A stretch of 64,000 nt of DNA from Bemisia tabaci (taxonomy: Eukaryota; Arthropoda; Insecta; Hemiptera; Aleyrodidae), in NCBI RefSeq assembly GCF_918797505.1, contig NC_092794.1:28402218-28466217 (forward strand). The letters run 5' to 3'. The translations under genes and the position numbers were made by a program. Under the pieces are notes generated by a model, which saw nothing but the letters and a program-made list of their open reading frames with translations, ran no database searches and had not been told where the DNA came from. Positions within the stretch are counted from its first letter, which is position 1, and the number at the start of each line of letters is the position of its first letter. Positions 1 to 10,907 of the stretch are shown here, piece by piece.

Positions 1-444
1 CCATTCACGACGCACCGCCAGTGCCATGGCGTCAGTCAGCTGCTGTGTTGCTGCTCCATGTTGCTGCTGCATCATCGTCGTCGTCGTCGTCCACACACAG
101 GAGTATCGGGACCGTCTCGCCAGAATTTTTTATTTTTTAGCTAATTTTTTTGGCTCTTTTTAAAAATTCTACCTTCATCTACCTGACTTCTTTTTTTTAA
201 TTTTCAAAGAGTGAGCCAGAATCTGAATTGAAAACATTTATTCTATTCTTGATCTAAACGAGGAAGGTCTCGTAAGTATTATACAATGGTTTCTTACATA
301 GCTGTTGTAGGTAAGAAGAGTTGCGGCTACCTGAAATGAAGGGGAATAATTAGCGAAAAATTAAAGAAAGTTCAATGATGTATGAGAGTGGAATTTATTT
401 CCTGAAATGCAAAACGAAAATGAAAGAGAGATGAGGAGATGGTA
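1..444. other. unannotated AT-rich sequence
   Basis: I see no gene here. A short TCG trinucleotide run lies at about 69-91 and T-rich runs at 125-200. No open frame or repeat can be supported beyond that. Confidence 0.6.
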
Positions 445-740
445 AAAAATTTTGACTTCAAAAGATATCAAATATTTTGAGGTTTGAGACTGAAAAAAGA
501 ACTGCTTGTTTTATCCCTCGCCATCTTCTCGCAGGAATCAAATCCAATTATCTTTCCTTGTATTAGTGATCCAGGCAACTAAACTAGCTTCAAAGGTAAG
601 CTGGTTGCGTCCGAGACTAACTGAAGGGGACTCTCGGCAGAATTAGTTACCCGTTTGCTCGTTGTAGTTTAGGGGCGTACGTGCACTTGAAAAATCTTGA
701 CCTCAAATGATATCAGGCATTTTGAGGTTTGAAATGGAAA
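445..740. repeat. diverged direct repeat, two copies
   Basis: A motif of about 50 bp (a TTGACTTCAAAAGATATC core followed by TTTTGAGGTTTGA) occurs at 445-495. A diverged copy occurs at about 690-740, in the same orientation and 241 bp apart. The copies differ at several positions. Whether they belong to a larger element is unclear. Confidence 0.55.
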
Positions 741-1444
741 TGGAAACCAGGAGTTTTAGCTATTTTTCTTTTCTCCTTTTGTAATTTTCGAGAGATTACT
801 ATTGCCCCCTCCCCCCCTCTCCTTTTTTAATTTTTTTTTTAGATCCTTACATACCTATTAATTTTGTAACAAGATCTCATAGGCTTTGCGGAATTTTTAC
901 CTTTTTTGAGGGTTTCTCTTCTTACATTAATCATATTTTATGATATTTGATTTTTATGAAGCGTCTCAACAGAAAAAAAAAAAGTCTCATGTAACTGTCA
1001 ACTCAAGTTCTAGGCTACTTTTGGTAATGCAGTGATGTGAAGTTACGTTATTAGCAGGAATGCATAAATTAGTGCTGAAAATTCTAAACTTTGCATCGCT
1101 ATATTTCGTAAACCAGCCTAGAATTTAAGCTCAACCACATACAAAGGGCTTATCTCATTAAAATTGTATTTTCAGTGATTTGTCAAAGCAGGTTACGAGA
1201 AGAGGGATATGGAAAACGATTCTTTCAACGAGGCTTTCTTACGATGGAATTTTATGAGATTCCATGCGTTTTTATTCATAAGGTTTTTAGTAGATGCAGG
1301 AAATTATGGAGTGCATAAAATATTAAAATTCGATGTTAAAATTGGCGTGTTGCAAACTTCAGCTGGAGCAAAAGGAAAAGTTGTTCCATACCGTAAATGG
1401 CTCAGAAATCCCGATGAAATACATTCCTACCTTCACAATCTGTG
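741..1444. other. unannotated; small ORF of unknown status
   Basis: An open frame of 78 codons starts at 1209 on the plus strand and ends at 1445. It matches no family I recognise. Its length is what chance allows in this composition, and nothing supports expression. The rest is AT-rich with homopolymer runs. Confidence 0.5.
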
Positions 1445-1845
1445 AACGAGATATGCGGTTTTTTAAGCTTCCCGCGTCAAACACGAGGCTGCATAGCACA
1501 TAGGATAATATTTCGTGAGAGGGGTCGTTCCATCTAACCCTTTGCGCACTGGGATGCTACACGCAGTATTCACAACATATCGGACGCTTCCGCGCGCAAA
1601 TCGTAAGGAAGCACTATAGTCTTAATCAACGCAAGAAAAATGTAAACATTAACATGCTGGTTGATAAAATCACGTTGCGTCTCGTGTGTTTTAGATGATT
1701 GGCATCGGTCATGTTGAATATTCCGTAACACCCTAGTGGGCAAAGAAAGACTCCTCTTAAGAAGTGTTCACCTAGGCCGTCGCGTCGTATCGTGTTTTAA
1801 GCGAGATGCTCAAAAAAACGCATCCTTACGCATATTATGAAGTTA
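1445..1845. mobile_element. foldback MITE centred near 1640
   Basis: The left side (GTCGTTCCATCTAACCC at about 1523, then GGGATGCTAC) is mirrored on the right by AATATTCCGTAACACCCTAG and AGACTCCTCT, ending near 1755. The mirror continues outward: the sequence at 1445-1520 resembles the reverse complement of 1765-1845. A second copy with the same plan begins at 63570 and runs to the window's end. No transposase is present, so it is non-autonomous. I could not define the target duplication. Confidence 0.6.
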
Positions 1846-2090
1846 GACGTGTATTTCAGACTTTTTCGATGTGCTCGTCTCGATTTTTAAGCCATTTTTG
1901 ACAAGAAATAACTCTTATTTCGCTATAGCCGAAATTTGCAACAGGCCCATCTCGAGGGGTGAGAATAAAAAATTCCGATTTGGAGAGAGAGAAAAGTTAT
2001 TTCTTGTAAAAAAATAGCACAAAAATTACGATGAGCACATCGAGAAAGACTGAAATACACGTTTAACTTCACAATAAGCGTCTTGTTCTT
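1829..2090. mobile_element. foldback hairpin element, 262 bp
   Basis: The first 90 bp (starting CGCATATTATGAAGTTAGAC) are mirrored by the last 90 bp (ending CTTCACAATAAGCG). Landmarks GTATTTCAGA and GATGTGCTCGTC face GATGAGCACATC and TGAAATACAC. The arms are roughly 80-85% complementary by eye. It touches the foldback on its left, and a related right arm occurs at 63570-63660. The two may therefore be one compound element. Confidence 0.65.
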
Positions 2091-2618
2091 CACAGAAATT
2101 AAGTGCTTTGTAACCAGACCACCTAAATTTTGATGATGTTTTGTTTCCTGGAGAGTGTACGTGCTGACTACAATGGGAAATATCAAAGCCTCTTCAATCG
2201 ACTATAAGCATTCACGAGAATCGCACTCTCGTCATTATTTACTTGTGCAAAACAGACCCATACGACTAAAAACGCCACCCGCCTCCTCCGCGGCACGAAT
2301 ATCGGAGAAATTCGAGGGGCAAGACTGACGGTCAGAAAGATGAGTGGAGCAACGCAGGCAGGGTCGGTTGGGAGCAGTGCGAAGAATGAACAAGGCGGAA
2401 GGGGGGCTACTAAGGGGAGCGAATGTTGCCTCCATTAGCGGGAGGCAAAGGGTTTTCACGTCTAACAGGAGCGGGAGCTACGGCAGCCTTCATCGTAGAA
2501 GTCGAGGGAGTTGTGGCGCACAGTGGTCCAAGCACACAAGAACGGACTCCTGGAATTCTGCCCCAGAATTTCTTAAATAGAAAATACTTTGCGAGTAGTA
2601 AACTTCGATAGTACGTGC
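2091..2618. other. unannotated, GC-richer patch
   Basis: Overlapping short open frames on both strands at 2235-2611 have no recognisable domain. The patch at 2270-2520 is GC-richer than its surroundings. I cannot assign a function. Confidence 0.5.
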
Positions 2619-4270
2619 ACTGATAAAAAATTATTAAAGCACGTGTAGGTAAAACTTTGAAATCGCATACATTTTCTCAGTTTCAAAGTCTTATTAAAGA
2701 CGCTTATTTACAATGCGCTGTCGGCCATATTGATTAATCCTTCAAATGCATAGGCTGGCAGCGGCTTTTCTCTAGCGATTTTCATTTTACACGTTGCCAG
2801 GCTGGCAGCGGCACTTCTCTGGCGATTTTCGTTTTACACGTTGTCGCCCTTTTGGGCTCGGAGAGCTACATAAATCGACGCGTTCATACTCTCGGCTTCG
2901 CCGAAAGCTGGAAGTATGTTTCAAAGGCACCTTTTACCAATATCATTTTTATTTTTCAGTTATGGAAAAGGGAATCTTACATTAAGGGTACTCCTCGTAT
3001 TTCATGGAAACTCTCCTACAGACTGATCTGTTAATTCCTCAACTTTTGCCCATTGTGCAACGGCGGAGGTGAAGCACAGTTTGTAACGGGGGCTCCGAAT
3101 CGGCTCTGCACAACAGGTTGTATCATACGCGGCCACGTCGAGCAAAATGCGTCTAACTCCACTTTAAAACTTACCGCAGATACGCGGTTTTCGTCGAACA
3201 AGGTAGTACACGCCTCTAGTTAGCGCAACAAAGCTCGAGTTCTTAATAGTCTTTCCGTCATGGCCTAACCAGAGACTCCCCCTCCCCTCCACCTCGTTTT
3301 TCTTCCTACCACTATTTCATTAAGAAAACATACTTTGTCCATCAATTATTCATATTTATTCACCTTCCCCTCCTTCTATCATTCCGGCAGAAGAAGCGAC
3401 TCCCCCCATCCCTCCCCCCTTCACCCTCCGTCGCCGCAACAACTTTTCCCGGGCGCTCCGTCCTCCATTTTGCCGTGCTAAAGAAGAACGCCGTATAAAC
3501 AATTGAGAGATGCCAAATTCCCTTCGATAAAATGTTTATTTTTGAGGAAAGTTATGAATATTTTCCCTTGAAATTTTCAGGATCTTTAGGTGAGATTGCA
3601 AAGAACATTACATGAAAAAGTGAAAGACAAATATTTACAAAATTACCAGGGAATTCGTGTTTTAGAAATGGAAATTTGGCAATGCCTGAAGGTCCCTACG
3701 GCGTTCTTCCTTAGCACAGCAGCATTGCTTCGCCCCTTCTTTCGCGAGTTTCTCACGAGTTTGCTTTACTTCTCTAATTCAATTTGAAGCCGGTCTTTCA
3801 ACCTCATCTGAGCCGCAGAGTATTGATCTTAATCAGTGATACGGTGTTTTTGAGGTTCGCCGCTCTCATTACCATCGAGGTCGTTCTGATCACGGGGATT
3901 TTCACGGACGGGGCACTTAAAAATATTGGAGGTTCTCAAGGCTAGTGCCGTTTCAGAGATCACCGCAGCAAGTAGAGTTGAGGGTTTGGGCCATGGTCGT
4001 ACCCAACGCTTCGCATATCGACGTAAAGTACTTTTATAGGGAGAGTATATGGACAACTCTATTTATGTAGCTATTCGGACCCTAAAAAGCGACAGCGTGT
4101 AAAGCGAAAAACACAAGGAAAGTGCCGCTGCCAATCTATGCATTTGAAATATTAATCAATTCAGCCGACAGCGCATTGTAAACCAGCGTCTCTGAGGATT
4201 AAGACTTTGGAAATTCGAGAATTTATGCGAAAGTGAAGTTTTATGCGTGTTTTTATAATTTTTGATCAGT
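2619..4270. mobile_element. TIR element, about 1.65 kb, non-coding
   Basis: Left TIR landmarks read in order: TGATAAAAAATTATTAAAGC, CACGTGTAGG, TTTCAAAGTCTTATTAAAGA, CAATGCGCTGTCGGC, CCTTCAAATGCATAGG. All recur inverted at 4275-4080, for example GCCGACAGCGCATTG at 4164 and TGCATTTGAAAT at 4139. The TIRs are about 200-250 bp and imperfect. A 47-bp unit (AGGCTGGCAGCGGC plus TTTTACACGTTG) is tandemly duplicated in the left TIR at 2752-2845. No transposase frame is seen. A smaller inverted-repeat element lies inside at 3470-3724. Confidence 0.65.
3470..3724. mobile_element. nested inverted-repeat MITE, 255 bp
   Basis: The left end reads GTGCTAAAGAAGAACGCCGT, with GATGCCAAATTCCC further in. The right end reads ACGGCGTTCTTCCTTAGCAC, preceded by GGAAATTTGGCAATGCC. 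The ends are inverted copies over about 45 bp with a small gap. A further copy of one end occurs at about 62780-62812, so this is a dispersed family. No coding capacity is apparent. Confidence 0.65.
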
Positions 4271-4447
4271 TATGAAACGACGGGTAGTAAGAATTATGAA
4301 AATTAGTACCAATGGATATTTCGATATGATAGTTAGCAGCCCATTAGGGCCCCAGGAGCCACATGCCCTGATCAAACCTAACCTCCAAATTTTCGAGCTG
4401 CCCATACTCTCTCTATAAGGTACTCTATATCAACGGTGAAAGTCCCA

Positions 4448-4667
4448 AACCACGTATCTCGGTTGCGGTGTTTAAAAATCTCCGCTTTCATTTTATTTCT
4501 TTGAGCGAAAACATATCAGCGACATTCCTTCCAGTTCTCACACAGTTTTCCTCGCATAGAAAATAAATATCAAGGAAGTTTTGAAGAATTGACGTTCAGT
4601 AGTTTTCCCACTTAGAAAATAAAGTATGGCAGGAAATCTGTGACGTCGCAAACCGAGATACGTGGTC
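4448..4667. mobile_element. MITE with 14-bp TIRs, 220 bp
   Basis: ACCACGTATCTCGG at 4449-4462 is matched in inverted orientation by CCGAGATACGTGGT at 4653-4666. A diverged relative in the same orientation lies at about 10650-10875, sharing AAATCTCCGCT, TTTTCTTTGC and GGAAGTCTGCGACG-type stretches. There is no open frame. The superfamily is not assigned. Confidence 0.7.
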
Positions 4668-7600
4668 TTGTAGTATCAACGCCGATATATTGTGGAATTC
4701 TAGGGAAAAAAAAAGAATCGTTGCTCTTACAATATGTGTGTTGGATTCCAGGTTCCAACTACTCTTCTAGAACAGTTACGATGAGACCTTTTGGTAACAG
4801 TTCGTTTTCTTGTCCATCGACGATGAAACTACATTCTAGGTGACTATTAACCTCATCAAGAACTTCTTTAATAATTGACGAGGGGCTCTTTACACCCTGT
4901 TATAAGTATGAGGACTAGAGAAGGGGCATCCTTATGTTATACTTTCCTATTTTTAATTAAAGTAGAATGAGGAGTTTTCTACCAACCTAAGTCAATTATC
5001 TAATTCTTTCGGCCAGACTTATCAACGAGAGCTTCGATGTGTACCCTAAGAAAACTCTACAATGATCCAATCTGAGCTAAGTAGTTAACTAAAAAACTTA
5101 TGCCTACCCCTGTCTTTTGCAGCATAATAAAAAAATTGGTTTCTCCTCGCAATGCTGTCACATTTTGCCGAGAATGCCTCAAGCTTAAAAACTTTCGTGC
5201 GGAAATTAAAATTTGGGTTTATGTGAGGAAATGATGAGACCCTCCATTTTGGGTGGAAAGCCGAACTCCCATCAAAATATGTAGCCGCTCCGTAATGAGC
5301 CGCTCTCAGCTTGGAAAGTTCGGCGCAAACGAGAACAAATGTTGCTACATTGTGCGCAAATTTTACATTGAGTTGAACGGAAAAAAACTAATTCCGGACG
5401 CCATCCGACAGCCACGCTTCGTGTTAAGCGGTAAAATACTGAACAATGATAATGGGGAGTCGCGATGACGTAACGCGGGAGGAACAATATGTTGCTGAAA
5501 AATGAGGAAAAGCGAAGGGAGGGAATAAGAGAATAATACCGCGCTTAAGAGCAACGCTGTTTCAGCAATTGGCGTTGCCAAATTTACCCCGGTGAGATAT
5601 TTAATTTCAGGCCACTGAACGAGGAATAAGAAAAGCACCGCAAAAAGGCCTCCTCCTTAAGATTTTACGTAGAGAGGGACTTATACATCGGGAAACTACG
5701 GGGATTTTGGGAATCTGCGGGAGGTTTGATTTGGAAATCAACTCCGCAGCGAGATATTGACACGCGGGTAATTAACACGGAACACAAATTCTAAAAATGA
5801 CATCGTTTGTATTTCTGCCGATGTTAATGTTTAATACTGATGGTATCTTTAGGAGTTCATTCCCAAACTCCCCATTATACAAATCTTTGTCTACGTAGAG
5901 CATAGAAGAGAAGATGATGTAACGATGCATGCGCTAGTTTGTACCTTGGCTTGTGTCCCATTCTTAAAATTTGACCCTAACAGTGGTGCAAATACCCGAT
6001 CTGAAAACTTCAGTATTTAATTGGTATTATTTTTGTCTCCTGAAAAAGTATTTGATTTTACTAGGACTCCTTTCAAAACCATTGAAAGTCCTTGATTTTG
6101 ACTTTAAGAAAGCTACCATGAACCCTGCCCACATATTTCCAATACCTAACGGGGTATCCATGCATAAGGAGAGAATTGTCATCTCAACCCTCTTTGTACA
6201 GAAATACCGTGTCACTACCTGACTGCACAGAGAGAAATTTCAACACAAAAGTCTGGTTAATGCGGGAAGTAAAACACAAAATAACCCTAGCCTTTGGTTG
6301 ACAATTTTAAGAAAAAATGCCACCTAGTTTTCTTGAAGATATTTCATAAAAAACAAGAGTGTTGAGTAACAACGTCGCAATCGGTGAAATACATTTTCTC
6401 AGTCTATCCAATGTTTTCTGCGCTTAATTCACCGCATACTATATCAAAATCAACACATAATTTTTGTTAGTTTGTGTTTCATCTCTTAAATTAGCCAAAA
6501 GTAACACAAGAACACAAATGTTTTGATCAGTGTGGTTACGCCTTCCCTCCTCTCTATCTCTATTGGATCCCTCCGCTCCTAGATTTGGACCAAGGAAAAC
6601 AAACAAGATGCTGATAGAGACGTGATAAACATTTTTGAATTTCCTTTCTCTGAAAAAGTAGGTAAAATCAAACTTTGATTTACATTTTGCCGAGGAATTC
6701 ACTCTTTTTGTGAGAGTGTGATTCCTTCCTCCCTCAATAAAACGAATTCGCGGTCTTCAAAAGCGAATTTTTGCGAGTGGATTTGGTTGACTTTTTCGAC
6801 CAAATCGTAATGAACGTGTTTTTCCAATGCGATTCACCAGACAGTTTAGCTCATCAGCAACCAGTGTCTGGACCATATCCAAAATATCTCGAGCCACCTC
6901 CGGAGGTGGGTCAAAAAATGAATGGAGGTAGGCGGGTTCACCAAAAACCTCGAAAAGCTACAATTTTTCCGAAATTGCGGTGTTCTTTGCGACTTAAATA
7001 TTTTTTTTTTTTTAAATAAAATTCAATAACCGAGGTGATGGCGATAAAGGAAGGTACAGAAAAAGAACATATTTTTGTATATTTGTATTATAATTTGTAT
7101 AATAATTTATATCGTATATTAGATCATGTTGCGACGGCCAGTTGGCAAGCTTTTTTGAACCTCATCAATTTGGCTCATTTTTTTCAAGATTTGGTTAAAA
7201 ATGAGGTACTCGATCCGGATTGGTCCAAATTCCGTGGGTGATACAATACAGTCATCAATTCAAAAAATACACCGAATCCATTCGCCAAAATTCATTTTAA
7301 GACAATGCTCCCATTTCGCAGAACTAGTATACCGAATTTTGGAACATTTGAGATTTTCCTGAATTTTTCCCGGAACTTATGAAAATTCCGAAATGTTTCG
7401 GATCTTTTGCGTTTTCCGGAACTATCTTGGAACTTTCAAAAACATTTAAAATGAATCCCGGAACTTCTGACGGACATTTCGTGAGAGAAAGTGCAACAAA
7501 AAAGTTCGGAATCCTGGAATTTTCGACGGACATGCGGAATGAGAGCACCGCCTCAAGAGCCGCCTGAAAATCCCAGGACTGATGGAGCAGTGAGAAAGCG

Positions 7601-8667
7601 GCGCGACGCGCACATGGTAATACTCTTCGTATACAAGTACCTACCCTAGTTTTTAAAAAAAGGGATCAAGTTTTCCGCAGGCGAGTGGGATCTTACATGA
7701 AGAGGCCTGGCAACGTGTGGAAGTTGATACGCGCGGCGTTTTTCCCGAGCGCGGCGGAATGGTGTGAATAAGTCTTGGGGGAAACATTCTCAGACAACTT
7801 AGCCCATTGACTAAGGGGAGGGGGAGCGGGAAGGGGTGGAGGCGCGGGAAAAGCTTATTCATTTTATTCAATGACTTTATTCAAACTCACAATTAGTCAT
7901 CATTTGGCTCCTTTTAAAAGGCGTTTTGCCTCGCGTCCTCCTCCGCCTACACGTTATCCTAATTCAATCAACCTCGGCGTAATGTATTCCAACGACTGTT
8001 TCCTCAAATTAATTATCTATTTATCACAATAAATGACGCGCGTTGCCGTTGCCGTTGCGCTACCCTCCGCGAAAAAATGAACGTCTATCAATCATACTTA
8101 AGGTTGACGAGCTTCGATTTGGTTCTGCTATCAGCTCGTGCTCAAGAGAGGACGCCTGCATTGTACGAATTGGGTTTCCAGGACATTCGGCTAACAGCAT
8201 GTACAGTGAATGAAGCAGCACATATCAATGAAACGAAGGTCGATGACATTGGCGTAACTAGAAATCTTCGCGCGCCTCCGCCGATCTGAGGCTGCGCCCT
8301 TTCATACCAGAGGTTTTGAGCGGCGCGCCCCTCCTCCCTCCCCGTCTAGTCATTCAGATCTGAATAAATGGGAGAAAATCAAGGTATCCCTGTAAGAATA
8401 GAAAGAAAAGTGAAGAGGAAATTCAAGTTCCTAAAAAAATATATGAAGAAACGTGTACTTATTTTCCTTTCTTTCCTCTTTCTTCATCTTTTCTGCCTCT
8501 CTCTCCCTCTCTTCCTTATTCGTTCTTTTCTTTCTTTTTCTTTTTCTCCTTCTTTTCCCCGTTTTCTTTTCCCAAAATTTTGCGAACCCTCGCATCCCCC
8601 CCCCCCCCTCGCCCGGCAGGTATGGTAGTTACGTCACTGGTTGACGAAATCTAATTCGGCCCTGTTA
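4668..8667. other. unannotated 4-kb stretch
   Basis: Only short open frames (fewer than 95 codons) on both strands are present, none with a recognisable domain. There are pyrimidine-rich tracts at 8459-8620. The 7324-7560 patch repeats CCGGAACT-like words without a clear period. No RNA gene or inverted-repeat element could be supported here. Confidence 0.5.
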
Positions 8668-9115
8668 AGCTGCGTTGCTAAACTCTCCGGAGGATTGGGA
8701 GCGGAGAGTCTCGGAGCATTACCCGGAGGTTTTATGTCATCTCTCCAGTCTCTTCGCCTTGTTGGGTCCGCCATGGTCCGCCGGATTCTGTTTTGTTTAC
8801 ACTTCAATTTTAGGTTAAGTTTCTATATTCCCAAAGTTAAAAATGAAATCCTCAAACACTTTCATCTTTCAATATTTGAAAATTCTAATACTCATTGCAT
8901 AAGCAGAAAAAAAGGCGCGAGAATGCTAAACGCCTATATTCTTACGTCAGTCTACGTAATGGTCTCCAGCTCTCCGACCTGGCTGGAGAGCAGTTTGGAG
9001 ACTGACGTAGCATGACGTAGCAAGTCTCCGGGTAATTCCTCCGGGGTCAGAACAACGGTTGTTTACGTCTCCGGGTAACTCCGGAGAGCTCTCCGGAGAC
9101 TTTAGCAACGCAGCT
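8668..9115. mobile_element. MITE with 25-bp TIRs and CTCCGGAG motifs, 448 bp
   Basis: AGCTGCGTTGCTAAA followed by CTCTCCGGAG starts the element. CTCCGGAGACTTTAGCAACG followed by CAGCT ends it. The self-complementary octamer CTCCGGAG and its variants recur internally (8684, about 9078, 9091), and TCCGGGTAA-type words appear three times in the right half. A 124-codon frame covers the left part but is probably fortuitous. The target duplication is not evident. Confidence 0.7.
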
Positions 9116-9610
9116 ACTAGTGATTCGACGGACGCCATTTTATGTGTCAGAGCAACGTCCGATATATCGCATAGATTCGCTCGGTAGTCTCACCTACTTC
9201 TTCTAGCGGCTCTGATGCTAGCACCTAGAGCTGCTATTCCGGTCGGTCTCTGCAGTGGATGTTACCAATGGTACATCTACCATTGGTTAGAGCGCGCGTT
9301 GGTAGATGGGAATCGTCGCCATTTTCGGCTGTGGACCTTGCCATGATTTTATTTTAATTCATTGTTTTTTCTTGTGAGCAAATGATATGTTGTGTAGTGT
9401 ATTTTTGGAATCATGGTGATACTGTCGATAATTGAAAACTGGTCTGTGCTTTAATCTCGTATTGAAAAAGATGTACTTAACGTTTAAAATCTGAATTTTC
9501 AAAACGACAAGTTTTCGCGCTTCTTTGGAAGAATGCCGTGGTTGGAGCCTCCTAGTCGTACTACTTCATGTACGGATTCGTCCCTAGCGGCGTTGTTGTG
9601 TATTAATGCC
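9116..9610. other. unannotated
   Basis: Nothing is recognisable apart from a short interrupted palindrome, ACCAATGGT then ACCATTGGT, at about 9265-9288. Confidence 0.5.
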
Positions 9611-9900
9611 TAAAATGCTAAGTCGGGTCCTGTTCACTCGATTTCGTGAAACTCGGTATCTGAAGGTATTTTTCAACGGGAAACTCGAATTTTTGGTCAG
9701 ATTTTCAAAATTTCAAAATCCAAGATGGCGTCCGTGGCCTAAAATGCTAAGTCGGCTCCTGTTCACTCGATTTTCGTGAGATTCGGTATCCGGAGGTATT
9801 TGTCGACGGGAAACTCGAATTTTTGGTCAGATTTTCAAAATTTCAAAATCAAAGATGACGGCTGTGGCTTAAAATGCTAAGTCTGCTGATTGTGGATGAG
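9611..9900. repeat. tandem repeat, unit about 129 bp, 2.2 copies
   Basis: TAAAATGCTAAGTCG begins units at 9611, 9740 and 9870. Each full unit contains TTCACTCGATTT, CGGTATC, GGGAAACTCGAATTTTTGG and ends with AAGATGRCG. The third unit breaks off after about 20 bp. A related phrase (TTGGTATCCGAGGGTATTTC) occurs at 61676. The repeat sits just upstream of a Helitron-like terminus and may be its internal repeat. Confidence 0.8.
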
Positions 9901-9984
9901 GACAAAGATAACATATTCGCCACTATTCACCATACTTCGTTAAAAAAGTGAATTCGTTCTTTTAAAAGTTAATAGCTATGAGGG

Positions 9985-10083
9985 GCGGCTCGCGGAACGA
10001 GTCGCAAGTTCATCGAGAGGCGAGGAACTGGGGGTCCAGGGGCACTCCCATGCTAGGCGTGCCAGCGAGCTGAACGCGGCTAG
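9985..10083 (+). mobile_element. Helitron-like 3' terminus
   Basis: The sequence has GGGGCGGCTCGCGG, CTGGGGGTCCAGGGGCACTC, then AGCGAGCTGAACGCGGCTAG at 10083. It is the same design as the terminus at 47035. Helitron 3' ends are typically a short GC-rich hairpin followed by CTRR, here CTAG. Related TCCAGGGG...GCGAGC endings are common in insect Helitrons. No Rep/helicase is present, so this would be a non-autonomous copy; the 5' end is not defined. Confidence 0.45.
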
Positions 10084-10649
10084 TAGTTTATATATGTCTT
10101 GGATATGAGCGGCCCAGAGCCGCTCTCCAGCGGCAGTACGCTGGAGTTACTGCTTGGTTTTTTTTCGTCCTATACTGGCAATGCTTTTCCATGGCGCTTA
10201 GTACCGTTTGACAGAACGCGATATCCGGCATTCTAAATTCCTCAAAAGGAACTCAATTTGGCGGTTAGTTCCGTTTGGCAAAAATACGTCCAACTGATAT
10301 TTTCAATGGATTTAAATGAGAGAAAAAGTGTGTTACGAACTTTCAAAATCGCCTTATGCAGTAAACAAGTTCGCCAAATTTTCCGGGAGTCCCATTCATA
10401 TATTACCAACCAACTCTAACGACGGACCAAAATCTGGGCATTGTTATAATTTTCTGAAATAAATTATATACAAACATTTCAGGACACTTTTGTATGGAAA
10501 CTGTTGTGGGAAAACGTTTGTATGGATTTTCCGAAACACCTTGTACGCCTTAGATTCAGTGTATCTGCAAATTTCAAGGAGAAATAGTTATATTCAGCAT
10601 ATTATTAATGACAAAACAAGCTACTAATAGATGGACGGTATGAGTCTGA
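10084..10649. other. unannotated
   Basis: No gene or repeat is recognised in this AT-rich stretch. Confidence 0.5.
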
Positions 10650-10875
10650 AACCACGTAGGTGTCTCGTTTGCTGTATTTGAAAATCTCCGCTCCTAATTT
10701 ATTTTCTTCAAGGAGAACAAATCGATATCATTCATTTAAGTTTTCGCAAGGTTTTCTTTGCTCTAGGAAGAAAAATGATGACAGTCTCTAAGAATTGCTG
10801 TGGAGGAGTTTCCCATTTAAAAAATGAAGTATTTAGGACAGGAAGTCTGCGACGTTGCACTGCCCGTGGTACACG
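10650..10875 (+). mobile_element. diverged relative of the 4.45-kb MITE
   Basis: This shares an ordered series of words with 4448-4667: AACCACGTA near the start, AAAATCTCCGCT, AAATCGATATCATTC against ATATCAGCGACATTC, and GACAGGAAGTCTGCGACG near the end. The terminal inverted repeats are decayed. Its right part overlaps a 147-codon frame (10775-11218) that runs on into the palindrome and is unlikely to be a gene. Confidence 0.5.
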
Positions 10876-10907
10876 CAGTTGCGTTACACTGGCTCTATAC
10901 TTACGTA

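Noticed and set aside
9611..9900. CRISPR-like repeats
   Set aside because: Units of 129 bp repeated without spacers in a eukaryotic context form a minisatellite, not a CRISPR array.
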